Shown here: positions 43,043 through 51,879 of the stretch, piece by piece
Layout: each line of letters begins with the position of its first letter
Numbering within the stretch: the first letter of the stretch is position 1
Assembly: GCA_035487355.1 (NCBI GenBank)
Contig: DATHMF010000022.1
Span: forward strand, 140,550-204,549
DNA from: Terriglobales bacterium
Lineage (GTDB): Bacteria; Acidobacteriota; Terriglobia; Terriglobales; Acidobacteriaceae
Direction of reading: 5' to 3'
Length of the DNA: 64,000 bases
Translations under genes and position numbers: made by a program
Notes under the pieces: generated by a model
Databases searched by the model: none
What the model saw: only the letters and a program-made list of their open reading frames with translations
Told to the model about the DNA's origin: nothing

Positions 43043-43765
43043 TTACCGAAATCGCCGGATGCGCAAGTTGTGGCGGTCAGAGCGGTAAAGACCTAACACA
43101 TAAAGGACAGCTTTGCCCTGGGTGGAGTAGATTACCTGGCTGATTCGCAGCAACGGCGAACCACGAGGAACGCTGAGAAGTTCTGACAGCCGCGCGTCGG
43201 CAGCCGTCGAGTCAATCTCTTCATCGGCGTGGGCAAGATTGATGCCGTGCTCGAGTTCCATGAGAGAAAACAATGATCCTCGTTCAAGGGATGCCCGGCG
43301 CAGGTTGCCGAACTGTTCAGCCGACAGATAACAGGTTTCCAGCGCAAAGGGTTCATTGGCCGCCTGCCGGAGCCGCTCCACCACCAACAAGCGGCTGGTG
43401 GCAGGCAGGGAAAGTCGTGCGGCGATATCGGGCGCGTTCTCGATTACATTCATGGATAAAACTTTAGAGCATGCAGAAAGACCGCGGCTGGCCATCTCTT
43501 CGCTTAAGCTGGCCAGCTTATTGAAATGAATTTTAGGTGGAGCAACAAAAGTTCCGGCGCCCCGCCGGCGCTCGACCAGCCCTTCGCGCTGAAGCTCGGC
43601 CAGGGCGTGGCGCGCAGTCATAAGGCTTACGCTGTGAATCTTCGCCAGGTCTCTTTCTGAATCAACGGCCTCGCCGGGTTTGAGTTGGCCATTTTCAATG
43701 CGTTCGCGGATCGTACTCTGTATTCTCTGATAGGCCGGAGGCCGGTTCCCACGCTTCGGTTTCAA
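43043..43765 (-). CDS. GntR/UTRA transcriptional regulator
   Basis: 240 residues from TTG 43765, with AAGGTAG upstream. The winged helix is ERIENGQLKPGEAVDSERDLAKIHSVSLMTARHALAELQREGLVERRRGAGTFVAPPK. The C-terminal UTRA effector domain runs from about 85 to the end (RLLVVERLRQAANEPFALETCYLSAEQFGNL). UTRA regulators respond to small organic molecules such as phosphosugars and amino acids. It starts the operon with the methyltransferase and probably regulates it. Confidence 0.93.
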   Translation of the reverse strand: MKPKRGNRPPAYQRIQSTIRERIENGQLKPGEAVDSERDLAKIHSVSLMTARHALAELQREGLVERRRGAGTFVAPPKIHFNKLASLSEEMASRGLSACSKVLSMNVIENAPDIAARLSLPATSRLLVVERLRQAANEPFALETCYLSAEQFGNLRRASLERGSLFSLMELEHGINLAHADEEIDSTAADARLSELLSVPRGSPLLRISQVIYSTQGKAVLYVLGLYRSDRHNLRIRRFR

Positions 43766-43966
43766 GGTTCTACCTTTTCAGGCTCGAAAGTTTTATCGGT
43801 ATTCCGATGAATTATATCTACCTTATATATGCAGCCAAAGTTAGCTACTTGTAAAGTGTATGAGAATATCCATCCCAGGATACAAGACGGCTATTACGCA
43901 GATAACCCTTTGTTTATGAGGAGCTTAGATCGGGTGCAGCTACAAAGCGCGTTCTTATTGCGATAG

Positions 43967-44485
43967 TTACATATTCCCCGATAAACGCAGTGGACGCTCG
44001 GTCCACATCACATCCCAATAGCGACCAAACTTGCGGCCATTTTCGCTGAACGTGCCAGCGGGTTTGAATCCGAAGCGCTGGTGCAGCGCGGCCGAGGCTG
44101 GATTAGGCAGAGTGTATCCAGCAAGTATGCGATGGATATCCTCGCCGGCGATGGTCTCAAATAATGCTGTATACAATCGCCTTCCGATTCCTTTTCCGGC
44201 CGCGCTGAGGTCGCAATAAATTGTGGTCTCAACGGTGGTGTCATAAGCAGCTTTAGGACGAAAGCGTGTAGTGCCGGCGTAGCCCACCACGCCGCCGCTT
44301 TGTTCAGCTACCAGCAAGCGATAACGTCCGGTAGGGCCGAATTGCTGAAACCAGGTGGCGCGGCGCTCCACCGTGTAAGGCTCAACGTCAAAAGTGACGG
44401 GTGTACTGACGACGTAATAGTTGTAAATTTCAGTTAACCGCGGGAGATCGTCCTTTGTCGCCATTCGGATCAGGATCGCATCCAT
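43967..44485 (-). CDS. GNAT N-acetyltransferase, phosphinothricin-acetyltransferase-like
   Basis: 172 residues from ATG 44485, with AAAGGACTGAAGC before it. It starts ILIRMATKDDLPRLTEIYNYYV, continues TPVTFDVEPYTVERRATWF and RLLVAEQSGGVVGYAGTTRFRPKAAY, and has a CoA motif LSAAGKGIGRRLYTALFETI. The blocks TVET-x-IY and NPASAALHQRFGFKPAGTF-ENGRKFGRYWDVMW are those of the PAT/YwnH branch. In cells these acetylate small amines such as methionine derivatives; calling it a herbicide-resistance enzyme would go too far. Confidence 0.9.
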   Translation of the reverse strand: MDAILIRMATKDDLPRLTEIYNYYVVSTPVTFDVEPYTVERRATWFQQFGPTGRYRLLVAEQSGGVVGYAGTTRFRPKAAYDTTVETTIYCDLSAAGKGIGRRLYTALFETIAGEDIHRILAGYTLPNPASAALHQRFGFKPAGTFSENGRKFGRYWDVMWTERPLRLSGNM

Positions 44486-45104
44486 GCTTCAGTCCTTTCT
44501 TGCGTCAGCCTCTTTTTAACCCGTCTCTCAAACGTTCTAAACCATGCCTTCAGATAATTTGACGTGACAAATTGCAAATTGTGGGTTCTCATTAGGACAT
44601 ACGTTAACTAAGCAGGGCCTTTCATGCGCAAGTTTCCGTGTGGATCGGCTCGTGGTAGCAGCCATTTTCGTCTTTTGTGGCTCCGTCTCCAGTGCGCCGC
44701 CTCAGCGCAAGAAATCGGCTGAGCCAAAGCGTCGCTGCTTATCAACAAATCATGCAGCATACTCCAGGTCACGACTGGCCAGTGGCCTGGAGCTTTGCTG
44801 TATTCTGATTGAGTCCAACTCCTGCCTATAATTCAAGAGGCTATGAAAAGCCAACCCTTTTTGGGAAACAAGTGTCAAATCGCAACAATCCAAAGTCCCG
44901 GCTCGCCCGGGACATAGATAAAAGCGGTAGGTCCTGGCTTTGGCCATGACGGAGCGAAGCGAACCCCGCCGCTTAGCGGCGGGTAGGAGGGTTAGAGAAG
45001 ACTCAAGTCCCCACAAGGGACGACCGAGTCCTTTTTCTTTCGGAGAGGTTTCGCTTGAGCCGCGCCGCTAACGCTTGTAAAAATGCGAAAGGGTTGCAGA
45101 CGGT
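44486..45104. repeat. Intergenic region with palindromic repeat and terminator-like hairpin
   Basis: A short ORF at 44640-44831 with a signal-like start is not convincing. CCCGCCGC-TTA-GCGGCGGG (44965-44983) is a perfect hairpin. GACTC (45000-45004) pairs with GAGTC (45026-45030) around GTCCC/GGGAC, followed by CTTTTTCTTT on the plus strand, so this end of the repeat could terminate transcription. No gene is supported. Confidence 0.55.
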
Positions 45105-45326
45105 TCATTTGCCGTGGTCGCAATGACAATGGCGGTCTTCAGAGCAGCAGTTCCCTGGCTCAGCCAGCTTGCCATCGGGTCCAATGCATGTTTGCGTGAG
45201 CGCACACCAGAACAGACCTTCGTTCGAACGCGGAACGGTAGGATCGGGTTCCGCCCAAACATACTGGTTCTTGGAGTGCAGGTTCGAACACAGTCCAGGT
45301 CGTTCAATATTGAAGCGATCGCTCAT
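45105..45326 (-). CDS. Small Cys-rich protein at end of the aldehyde oxidoreductase operon
   Basis: 73 residues; its ATG overlaps the stop of the FAD-subunit gene by the ATGA arrangement, strong evidence for translation in the operon. Cys at 13, 41, 47, 60, 61, 67 and 69, with three His near the C-terminus (CCSEDRHCHCDHGK), suggest a metal or Fe-S site. It has no signal peptide. It could be an assembly factor for the oxidoreductase or a small redox partner; this is inference from position. No known family is recognised. Confidence 0.65.
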   Translation of the reverse strand: MSDRFNIERPGLCSNLHSKNQYVWAEPDPTVPRSNEGLFWCALTQTCIGPDGKLAEPGNCCSEDRHCHCDHGK

Positions 45327-46312
45327 GCGGCACCTCCCGCCTTCAGAATGGCGCGCTTGACCGCCACCCGCGCAAGCATAATTTTTTCCGCGTTACGGCC
45401 AAGGCTTTTGGCCTTGGCGACGGCTGCTTTGGCCGCAGCATCGGCGGTTTCGGCAGTAATCTTCTTTCCAATCAGGGCTTCGGCCGCCTCGGTTGAAAGC
45501 CACGGCACTGGCGCCACGTGGCCCAAGACCACACGGGCGCTGCTTACCGTGCCGCCGTTCATGGTAAGTGCTACTGCAGCCGTAGCATAGGGCCAATCAA
45601 AGGCTACCTTCTGCCGGACCTCATAGGCTGCGCTGTGAATGGAGCCGGGTCCCTTACCTGGCAGGACAATTTCCGTCACAATCTCGTTCGGTTTGAGGTC
45701 GTGTTCGCGTTCTTGTTCGCTTTTGGGAATCACAAAAAAATTCTCTAGAGCAACTTCACGTGTTGCCTTCGACCCCTGAATTCGTACCTTGGCCTGGTAG
45801 GCAATCAGCACGGGCGCGACCGTTGAAGGACTGACAAAATAAGCCGGCCCATCATTTCCCAAAATGGCATGGTAGCGATTATCGCCTTCAAGGACGAGCG
45901 ATTTGCCGTCGGCGCCCTGAGCGAGCAAGCCGTGTCCACTGCGGAAGTACCAGCAGCGCGGGCGCTGGCACAGGTTGCCACCGATTGTGGCGATGTTGCG
46001 TATCTGCGGGCTGGCAGCATCGTTGGCAGCTTCGGCGAGAACGGGATATGCCTGTTTTATCTTTGCATCCTCGGCGATCTCTGCCAGGGTCATCAGCGCT
46101 CCAATGCGCAAGCCATCACGCAGCACGCTCACGCCGCGCAGCTCCTTGATCCCTTTTATATTGACCAGGCGGTGGGGCGTGGTGACGTCATCTTTCATTA
46201 AAGAGATCAGGTCGGTACCGCCGGCCAGAATTTCAACATCGCCCCACTTATCGCCAAGCAGGCCAGAGACCTGGTCTTTGCTGGTCGGAGTGGCGAAATC
46301 AAACGCTCGCAT
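45323..46312 (-). CDS. Xanthine dehydrogenase-family FAD-binding subunit
   Basis: 329 residues from ATG 46312, with AAAGGAGG seven bases upstream; the start overlaps the end of the molybdopterin subunit by 14 bases. It reads MRAFDFATPTSKDQVSGLL, then ILAGGTDLISLMKD (FAD motif), TIGGNLCQRPRCWYFR and PVLIAYQAKVRIQG, the CoxM/XdhB layout. The C-terminal domain is the CO-dehydrogenase flavoprotein type. It accepts electrons from the 2Fe-2S subunit. Extra Cys in CQRPRCWYFR are typical of PaoB-like subunits, which may bind a [4Fe-4S] cluster. Confidence 0.92.
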   Translation of the reverse strand: MRAFDFATPTSKDQVSGLLGDKWGDVEILAGGTDLISLMKDDVTTPHRLVNIKGIKELRGVSVLRDGLRIGALMTLAEIAEDAKIKQAYPVLAEAANDAASPQIRNIATIGGNLCQRPRCWYFRSGHGLLAQGADGKSLVLEGDNRYHAILGNDGPAYFVSPSTVAPVLIAYQAKVRIQGSKATREVALENFFVIPKSEQEREHDLKPNEIVTEIVLPGKGPGSIHSAAYEVRQKVAFDWPYATAAVALTMNGGTVSSARVVLGHVAPVPWLSTEAAEALIGKKITAETADAAAKAAVAKAKSLGRNAEKIMLARVAVKRAILKAGGAA

Positions 46313-48701
46313 TGTTGCCTCCTTTGTTGAGGGCCGCCAGGACGCGGTCGGGGGTGATGGGCAGGAAGGGCACACGCACGCCAATGGCATTGGCCACAGC
46401 ATTGGAGATGGCCGCCGACGGTGAGACCATGCACGGTTCGCCCAGGCCGATGGGGCCGCGCTCGTCGTATCCTTTGCCGGTCATCATGTGAACTACCATC
46501 TCGCCGACATCGCCGATGTTGGCCAGGCGATAGAATTCCATGTTGGGATTCAACATCCGGCCGTTGACCGGATCCATGATTTTCTCTTCGTAGAGCGTCG
46601 TAGCAACGCCCATGATCATGGCGCCGTAGCACTGGCTCTCAGCGGTTTTAAGGCTGACGACCAGACCGCAATCCTGTACGCAGACCATTTTATTCATTTT
46701 CACGATGCCGGTTTCTGTGTCTACGGAAACGTCAGCCATCATAGCGCCGCCAACGCCGCTGCTGTTAAGGTTGCCAGGGCCGGGGTTCTTGCCGACCACT
46801 TGAATGGCCTGGGTTCCCAATTTGGAACAAGCATCTTTCCAGTTCAAGCTGCGGCTGGGATCTGACTTTACGCGAATCGTGCTGTTGACCGCCTCCAGGT
46901 CTGCAGGCTGAGCATTGAGTGCGGGCGCCACTTTGGCAAAGAGCTGGTTCAGGGCATCCACCGCGGCGCGGCGTGTCGAGGTAGAGACACCGCCAATGGT
47001 AGAGCTGCCGCCGGAGGCGCCGGAAGCCGGATATTGATTATCACCGATGTTCAATTGCACCTGGTCGAGGGGGATTCCCAGGGAATCGGCAGCAACGATC
47101 TGGATTGCCGTGCGGTTTCCGACCCCGAGGTCCTGCGTTCCCATTTTCAGGTCGACGGAGCCGTCAGGAGCGATGGTGAGCCCGCAGTTGCTGTTATGAC
47201 CGCGCCCGCCCCAGGTGTGAATGGAAAGACCGAGTCCACGCTTTACGGGGCCGTCACCATTTTTGCCGCGGGGACGCCAGTTTGCCTTCCAGCCAATCAG
47301 GTCGGCGGCGATGAGCAGTTCATCGCGATAGGTGTCGGCGCGATGGAAGGTATCCTGCGGCGGAGCTGCTATCTGAAGATTTTTCAGAAACATATCCAGC
47401 GGGTCCATGTTCAGTTTGGCCGCCAGGTCTTCCAGGGCGCCCATGGTGATCAGGCAGCCTTGAGGATGAGCAGGAGCGCGCCAGGCGCGGGCCGGGCCAA
47501 TGTTCGTCTGCACGGCCACATGCTGGATACGCCGGTTCGGAATGCTGAATACGTATGGGATCGGCGGCGCACCACCCCCACCGGGACCGCCCGTGCCCCA
47601 GGATTCGGAGTCCCAAGCCAACAGCGTGCCATCTTTTTTGGCTCCCACCTTAACGCGGGCAAATGCGGAAGGACGCGCTCCCGCCACCATCAACTCGGAG
47701 TCGCGCTCGAGCATGATCCTCACCGCCTTGCCACCGGCTTTCTTAGAAAGCTGGGCGGCTGCGATGCCCCAGCGGTCGGCCCCAAACTTGCTGCCAAAAC
47801 CGCCACCCATGTGGTCCTGATGCACGTGCACATTGGTGACAGGAATCTTGAGAGCGCGAGCATATTCATTGGCGACGCCAGAGACGTTCTGCGTCGAGGT
47901 ATACACCATGAGATGGTCGTCGTCGGTCCACTCTACAATCAAGCCGTGGGTTTCCAGGCAGCAGTGGGTAATTACAGGACAGCCATAGACGCCTTCGGAA
48001 ACAACCTCGGCCTCTTTGAAGGCGGCATCCGGGTCGCCTCTGACCACGTCGGCCGCCTTGCGATAAGGAGACTTGTTTTCCTGTGCCTCTTTCTTCGGTG
48101 CTGCCTGCAAGGCTTTGATCAAGGCTTCTCCGACTTTTTGCTGGCGCATGCTGTCAACCACCTGATCGCTCACATCAAAGCTCACGCCTTTGCGCTGAAC
48201 GATGGCAATAATCTGCGGCTCGGGAACCTGGTTCCTGAACATATCTCCGAGATCAGACTGCGAAACCGGAGTGGTATCTTCGGCCACATTTTGCGGCTGG
48301 TCAAAGTCGTTGACGAAGTGAGAGAGGGGCTGGTATTCAACCTTGATGGCACGAATGGCATCTTCCGCTGTCGGTTCATCTACGGCGGCGACGGCGACGA
48401 TGTCATCTCCGGCCCAGTGGATCTCAGTGCCGGTGTCTTGCACAATCTGAACGGCCTTGACCCCGGGCATCTTTTCCGCGGCGGAAGTATCAATGCTCAC
48501 AACCTTGGCGTGCGCATAAGGCGAGCGTAAGACCTTGCCAAACAACATTCCTGGGCGGTGCACATCGTAGGTATATTTGGCGCGGCCTGAGACCTTGACC
48601 GGGCCATCCACACGCGAGATGCGTTTGCCGAGCAAAGGTCTTTGTTCCGGCTGAGGCCAACTATAGTCCGTTTGCTGCTCTGTCTTGACGTCGTCTGCCA
48701 T
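46299..48701 (-). CDS. Xanthine dehydrogenase-family molybdopterin-binding subunit
   Basis: 800 residues from ATG 48701 (AAGGAGCTTAGG upstream). It opens RPLLGKRISRVDGPVKVSGRAKYTYD, the aldehyde oxidase a/b-hammerhead domain, then a Mo-binding region with HVHQDHMGGGFGSKFGADRWG. Near the C-terminus GPIGLGEPCMVSPSAAISNAVANAIG carries the catalytic Glu of the molybdenum hydroxylases. The subunit order is 2Fe-2S, Mo, FAD, like PaoABC/YagTSR but with the last two swapped. It oxidises aldehydes or N-heterocycles; the pocket does not reveal which. Without its own signal, it would ride out with the Tat subunit. Confidence 0.93.
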   Translation of the reverse strand: MADDVKTEQQTDYSWPQPEQRPLLGKRISRVDGPVKVSGRAKYTYDVHRPGMLFGKVLRSPYAHAKVVSIDTSAAEKMPGVKAVQIVQDTGTEIHWAGDDIVAVAAVDEPTAEDAIRAIKVEYQPLSHFVNDFDQPQNVAEDTTPVSQSDLGDMFRNQVPEPQIIAIVQRKGVSFDVSDQVVDSMRQQKVGEALIKALQAAPKKEAQENKSPYRKAADVVRGDPDAAFKEAEVVSEGVYGCPVITHCCLETHGLIVEWTDDDHLMVYTSTQNVSGVANEYARALKIPVTNVHVHQDHMGGGFGSKFGADRWGIAAAQLSKKAGGKAVRIMLERDSELMVAGARPSAFARVKVGAKKDGTLLAWDSESWGTGGPGGGGAPPIPYVFSIPNRRIQHVAVQTNIGPARAWRAPAHPQGCLITMGALEDLAAKLNMDPLDMFLKNLQIAAPPQDTFHRADTYRDELLIAADLIGWKANWRPRGKNGDGPVKRGLGLSIHTWGGRGHNSNCGLTIAPDGSVDLKMGTQDLGVGNRTAIQIVAADSLGIPLDQVQLNIGDNQYPASGASGGSSTIGGVSTSTRRAAVDALNQLFAKVAPALNAQPADLEAVNSTIRVKSDPSRSLNWKDACSKLGTQAIQVVGKNPGPGNLNSSGVGGAMMADVSVDTETGIVKMNKMVCVQDCGLVVSLKTAESQCYGAMIMGVATTLYEEKIMDPVNGRMLNPNMEFYRLANIGDVGEMVVHMMTGKGYDERGPIGLGEPCMVSPSAAISNAVANAIGVRVPFLPITPDRVLAALNKGGNNASV

Positions 48702-48704
48702 AAC

Positions 48705-49409
48705 CTAAGCTCCTTTCGCGGCTTTTGCTGCCTGCACCAGGGCCAGGCGCATGCCTGCATAGGTGCCACATCGGCAGAGGTTTCCGCCCATTCCATGCTT
48801 GATCTGCTCCGGCGTCGGATTAGGGTGCTTATCCAGGAAGGCCTTGCTTGCCATCACGAACCCGGAAGTGCAGAAGCCGCATTGTTGTGCGTCATGATCA
48901 ACAAATGCCTGTTGTATGGGATGAAGTTTGCTGGGATCGCCCAGGCCTTCTACGGTAGAAATGGCGTGAGATTGCGCATCAATAGCAAGAACCGAGCAGG
49001 AATAAACCGCTTTGCCATCCAGTAATACCGTGCACGCTCCGCAAGTCCCCCGATCGCAGACCCGCTTGGCGCCGGTCAGATCAAAGCTGTCGCGCAGCGC
49101 GTCCAGCAATGTGACCCGAGGCTCCAGTTGTGCGCTGTAGCGCTTGCCATTGATGGTAAGCGTGACCGGTACTTTGTCCGGACCTTGCACGGCCACCTCT
49201 TCCGCTTCCGCTGTGAGCACACCCGCCCTGGCGATAAATGGCACCGCCGCGGAAACGCTCGAAATTTTCAGGAAATCTCGTCTGGATACGCCCGCATCGT
49301 CAGATGAGTGCGAAGACGAATGCGAAGAGGAATGATTCGAAGAAGAATGCTTTGAGGATGAATGCTTTGATCCCGGTTTCTGTTTCTTGTCCTCAGGAAG
49401 ATCGTCCAT
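48705..49409 (-). CDS. Tat-exported (2Fe-2S) subunit with His/Ser-rich leader
   Basis: 234 residues from ATG 49409, preceded by GGGAGG. Residues about 14-36 are a run of (K/N/S)HSSS units. A twin-arginine signal follows (SRRDFLKISSVSAAVPFIARA). The mature protein has the plant-type ferredoxin cluster (CDRGTCGACTVLLDGKAVYSC) and the second cluster domain (CGFCTSGFVMA...GNLCRCGTYAGM). It is the PaoA/YagT type, which carries the holoenzyme to the periplasm. First gene of the operon; three bases separate its stop from the Mo-subunit start. Confidence 0.93.
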   Translation of the reverse strand: MDDLPEDKKQKPGSKHSSSKHSSSNHSSSHSSSHSSDDAGVSRRDFLKISSVSAAVPFIARAGVLTAEAEEVAVQGPDKVPVTLTINGKRYSAQLEPRVTLLDALRDSFDLTGAKRVCDRGTCGACTVLLDGKAVYSCSVLAIDAQSHAISTVEGLGDPSKLHPIQQAFVDHDAQQCGFCTSGFVMASKAFLDKHPNPTPEQIKHGMGGNLCRCGTYAGMRLALVQAAKAAKGA

Positions 49410-49586
49410 CTGGGTGCCTCCCGTGCTTGTCGAGGATTGTGCTCTACCGCAAGCCGAAAAAATTATAACACCTGAACCTGCGATGATTTGTTAAGTGCCG
49501 CCCCTGATAAATCAGCGCGTCCCGGATTTCGGGACGATGCTGGAATTCAGTCCCATTTCAAACCGTGAAACTGTTTCCTTCAGCGG

Positions 49587-50531
49587 CTAGTGATAGCTGA
49601 ACTCAAATACCGCGCTCTTCTTGAAATCGTTATAGAAGAGTTCGTATCCTCCCCGGTTATATCCATCAATGGAAAACACAAGCTCAGATTTGCCGTCGTT
49701 ATCGTAATCGCCGGCATCCACGAGCCACATATCTTGTCCCAGAAATGAGATTTGCTTCACCGGGTCAATGACGAACCACTGGTCAATGAAAGCATCGTCC
49801 ACCGGTCCGTCACAACGGTATCCCTCCAGGCGAATCTGGGCTATCGTCCAGTTATTTTTGGAAGAGTAGGCTTTGACAAGCTTTATGTCTTCGTCGTGAT
49901 AGAGCCACGCTCTCTCAGTTTCGGGCTTCTGGTTTGTGCAATTTGAAACCTTTGGGAATTTCTTTCGGAACTCTTGGCGCAGGGCTGCGATGAGCGCAGG
50001 CGGCAGGTGACTGGGCTTCCAGGTTTCCGGATCTTTGAAGAATGACTGGGAATTCGCGATAAGGGGTCGGTAAACAGGGGAATCCGCCGACCCGGCATAT
50101 TCCGCCGATTTCTTTCCTATTGTGGGAATACGGCCCTGGCTTGTAATCTCTTGCCGTCCCACATCAGAATAAAATTCAAACTCTTTGGGCGTGCGGCCTG
50201 TCATCTGTCCTAAGTTTCTGCCATCGAAGGCAATCGTCCATGTGACCTGCTGTGGATACCGGGATGCGATCTTTTGCATGCAACTTTCATCAGGACAATC
50301 ACTGGGAAAGGCCTGCCAGTCGCCGCCATTCTTTTGAAAAACAATCCGCACACGCCGGTGATGCTGGCCGACCGAATGCCCGGGAACATCTTCAAGGATC
50401 CCCAATATGACGTTTGGCTCCGACGAATTGGCAAAGATCGGAAAAGAGGTCAATGCAATGAGTACAACCATCGCTCGAATCATGACGCCACGCCCTTTCG
50501 CTGGCACCAGCCGGGTATTCATTATATCCAT
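49587..50531 (-). CDS. Secreted protein with FG-GAP-like Asp loop
   Basis: 314 residues from ATG 50531; ATG 50483 would give a tidier signal peptide (MIRAMVVLIALTSFPIFANS). The chain includes a possible disulfide pair (FPSDCPDESCMQKI), later Cys, and near the C-terminus MWLVDAGDYDNDGKSELVFSIDGYNRGGYELF, a D-x-D-x-D-G calcium-loop of FG-GAP/integrin-type repeats. No enzyme signature is seen. Similar proteins in Acidobacteria are uncharacterised. Single gene, divergent from the outer-membrane protein gene. Confidence 0.65.
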   Translation of the reverse strand: MDIMNTRLVPAKGRGVMIRAMVVLIALTSFPIFANSSEPNVILGILEDVPGHSVGQHHRRVRIVFQKNGGDWQAFPSDCPDESCMQKIASRYPQQVTWTIAFDGRNLGQMTGRTPKEFEFYSDVGRQEITSQGRIPTIGKKSAEYAGSADSPVYRPLIANSQSFFKDPETWKPSHLPPALIAALRQEFRKKFPKVSNCTNQKPETERAWLYHDEDIKLVKAYSSKNNWTIAQIRLEGYRCDGPVDDAFIDQWFVIDPVKQISFLGQDMWLVDAGDYDNDGKSELVFSIDGYNRGGYELFYNDFKKSAVFEFSYH

Positions 50532-50724
50532 GCAGAAAGCGGTTCCTGCGAGCTTTTGAGGGACCCTACTTCTTAAGTGAAAGCCCTTTCATTGAAAACT
50601 TTGAGGCAAAGGATTTACGCCAGGATATTAGAACGCTATGATTGCTGTCAGGTTCGTTGACATGACTGGTTTACATTTCTCTCACACGGTACGTTCCTCT
50701 CACCAGAAAACAAGTTGTTTGAGC

Positions 50725-51540
50725 ATGCGATGGTGGCCAATCTGTTTTGTTGTTTTGTTTACGGCGATGATGACAACTCACGCCACCGCCCAGGATAACT
50801 ATGAAATACAGGTTTACGGTGCCGATACTGTCGAGCCCCACTCGACCATGGTCGAGCTGCACACCAACTTCACAGCAGCCGGAAGCAAGGTTGCTGTGGA
50901 TGGTGTTAATCCTACGCAGCATGCCGTGCATGAAACCGTGGAGATTACCCAGGGGTTCAACTCCTGGTTCGAGACCGGCTTCTACATCTTCACCAGCGCG
51001 CGCAACGGCAGCGGATGGGAGTGGGTAGGCGATCATATCCGTCCCCGCGTGCGCGCGCCCGAGCGCTGGCACTGGCCGGTGGGGATCAGCGTTTCCAATG
51101 AAATTGGATATCAGCGGCGAAAATTTGCTGTGAATACCTGGACCTGGGAGATCCGTCCTATCATTGATAAGAAGCTTGGCCCTTGGTATCTCTCATTCAA
51201 CCCAACTTTCGATCGCGCATTGCACGGGCCTGATGTCTCCCGCGGCTTTGAATTCTCTCCCAACGCCAAGGTTTCATTCGATATCAACCCCAAGGTCGCC
51301 TTAGGGGTGGAGTATTACGGAGCGCTGGGCCCGGTGGACGGCTTCGATGCCTTGCACAATCAACAACAGCAGTTTTTCCCTTCCATTGATCTGAATGTCT
51401 CGCCAGAGTGGGAGATCAACTTTGGCGTGGGCGTAGGCGCGACCCACGGAACCGACCACATCATTATCAAAGGAATTTTGGGGCGCAGGTTCAGCTTTCA
51501 CCGCAAGAGCCGAAAAATATTAGGACCGGATAATAATTAA
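50725..51540 (+). CDS. Outer-membrane beta-barrel-like protein
   Basis: 271 residues from ATG 50725, which gives an ideal signal peptide (MRWWPICFVVLFTAMMTTHATA); the frame is open back to ATG 50638. The mature chain alternates strands of aromatic and polar residues (WHWPVGISVSNEIGYQRRKFAVNTWTWEIRPIID, WYLSFNPTF, FSPNAKVSFDINPKVALGVEYYGALG, EWEINFGVGVGATHGTD) and closes with a strand and basic tail. The pattern suggests a 10-12-stranded barrel. Such barrels transport small hydrophobic substrates or have unknown roles. The next gene starts 340 bases downstream. Confidence 0.7.
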   Translation: MRWWPICFVVLFTAMMTTHATAQDNYEIQVYGADTVEPHSTMVELHTNFTAAGSKVAVDGVNPTQHAVHETVEITQGFNSWFETGFYIFTSARNGSGWEWVGDHIRPRVRAPERWHWPVGISVSNEIGYQRRKFAVNTWTWEIRPIIDKKLGPWYLSFNPTFDRALHGPDVSRGFEFSPNAKVSFDINPKVALGVEYYGALGPVDGFDALHNQQQQFFPSIDLNVSPEWEINFGVGVGATHGTDHIIIKGILGRRFSFHRKSRKILGPDNN

Positions 51541-51879
51541 GTGGATTGCAGCGGGCACGTTTATTCGTAAAGCCAATGCTGCGATCACATCTTGCTTTGA
51601 CGGCCTTCCATCCTGGAAGAACGACACACAAACAAAAAGCCAACCACTTTGTTTTCAATGTGTTGAACCGTTATCGAAACATTTTTGAGACATATTCCCT
51701 GCGGAATTGTCATCCCTCGCACCTTGACCTAAGGTTAGCCCTACATTTGTGAACTAGGAAGAAGGCAGTAGGCGTCCGCGGCGACCTGCACTGGCAAAGC
51801 AGTCAGGTGGCCGCGGGCGCTTACTTTAAGTCACACCAATCAGAATTTTTTCTGTCGCACGAGCCGCTGGAGGATGGGG
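51541..51879 (+). other. Leader region of the giant surface protein
   Basis: There is no ORF of merit. A TTGACC at 51724-51729 may be a -35 element. The hairpin at 51768-51824 (described separately) occupies the part closest to the gene. Confidence 0.45.
51768..51824 (+). ncRNA. Long two-part hairpin in the 5' leader
   Basis: The 15-bp outer stem 51768-51782/51810-51824 (GTAGGCGTCCGCGGC with GCCGCGGGCGCTTAC, two G-U pairs) encloses an inner stem ACCTG-(c)-ACTG/CAGT-CAGGT around a GCAAAG loop. The wobble pairs and the stable apical loop argue for an RNA element such as a leader regulator rather than a DNA palindrome. No U tract follows, so it is not a simple terminator. Not matched to a known riboswitch class by eye. 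Confidence 0.5.

Noticed and set aside
43967..44485. Herbicide-resistance gene
   Set aside because: Although PAT-like, chromosomal GNAT relatives act on ordinary metabolites; no evidence for resistance function.
44640..44831. Small ORF with a signal-like N-terminus
   Set aside because: GTG start without a ribosome-binding site, and the downstream sequence reads like non-coding DNA.
47034..48530. Long plus-strand ORF (498 codons)
   Set aside because: It is antisense to the molybdopterin subunit, whose motifs and operon are clear; the opposite frame is a shadow.
51768..51824. Cyclic di-GMP riboswitch
   Set aside because: The GGCAAAG loop recalls it, but the conserved GEMM core and tetraloop-receptor are absent; kept only as an unassigned hairpin.
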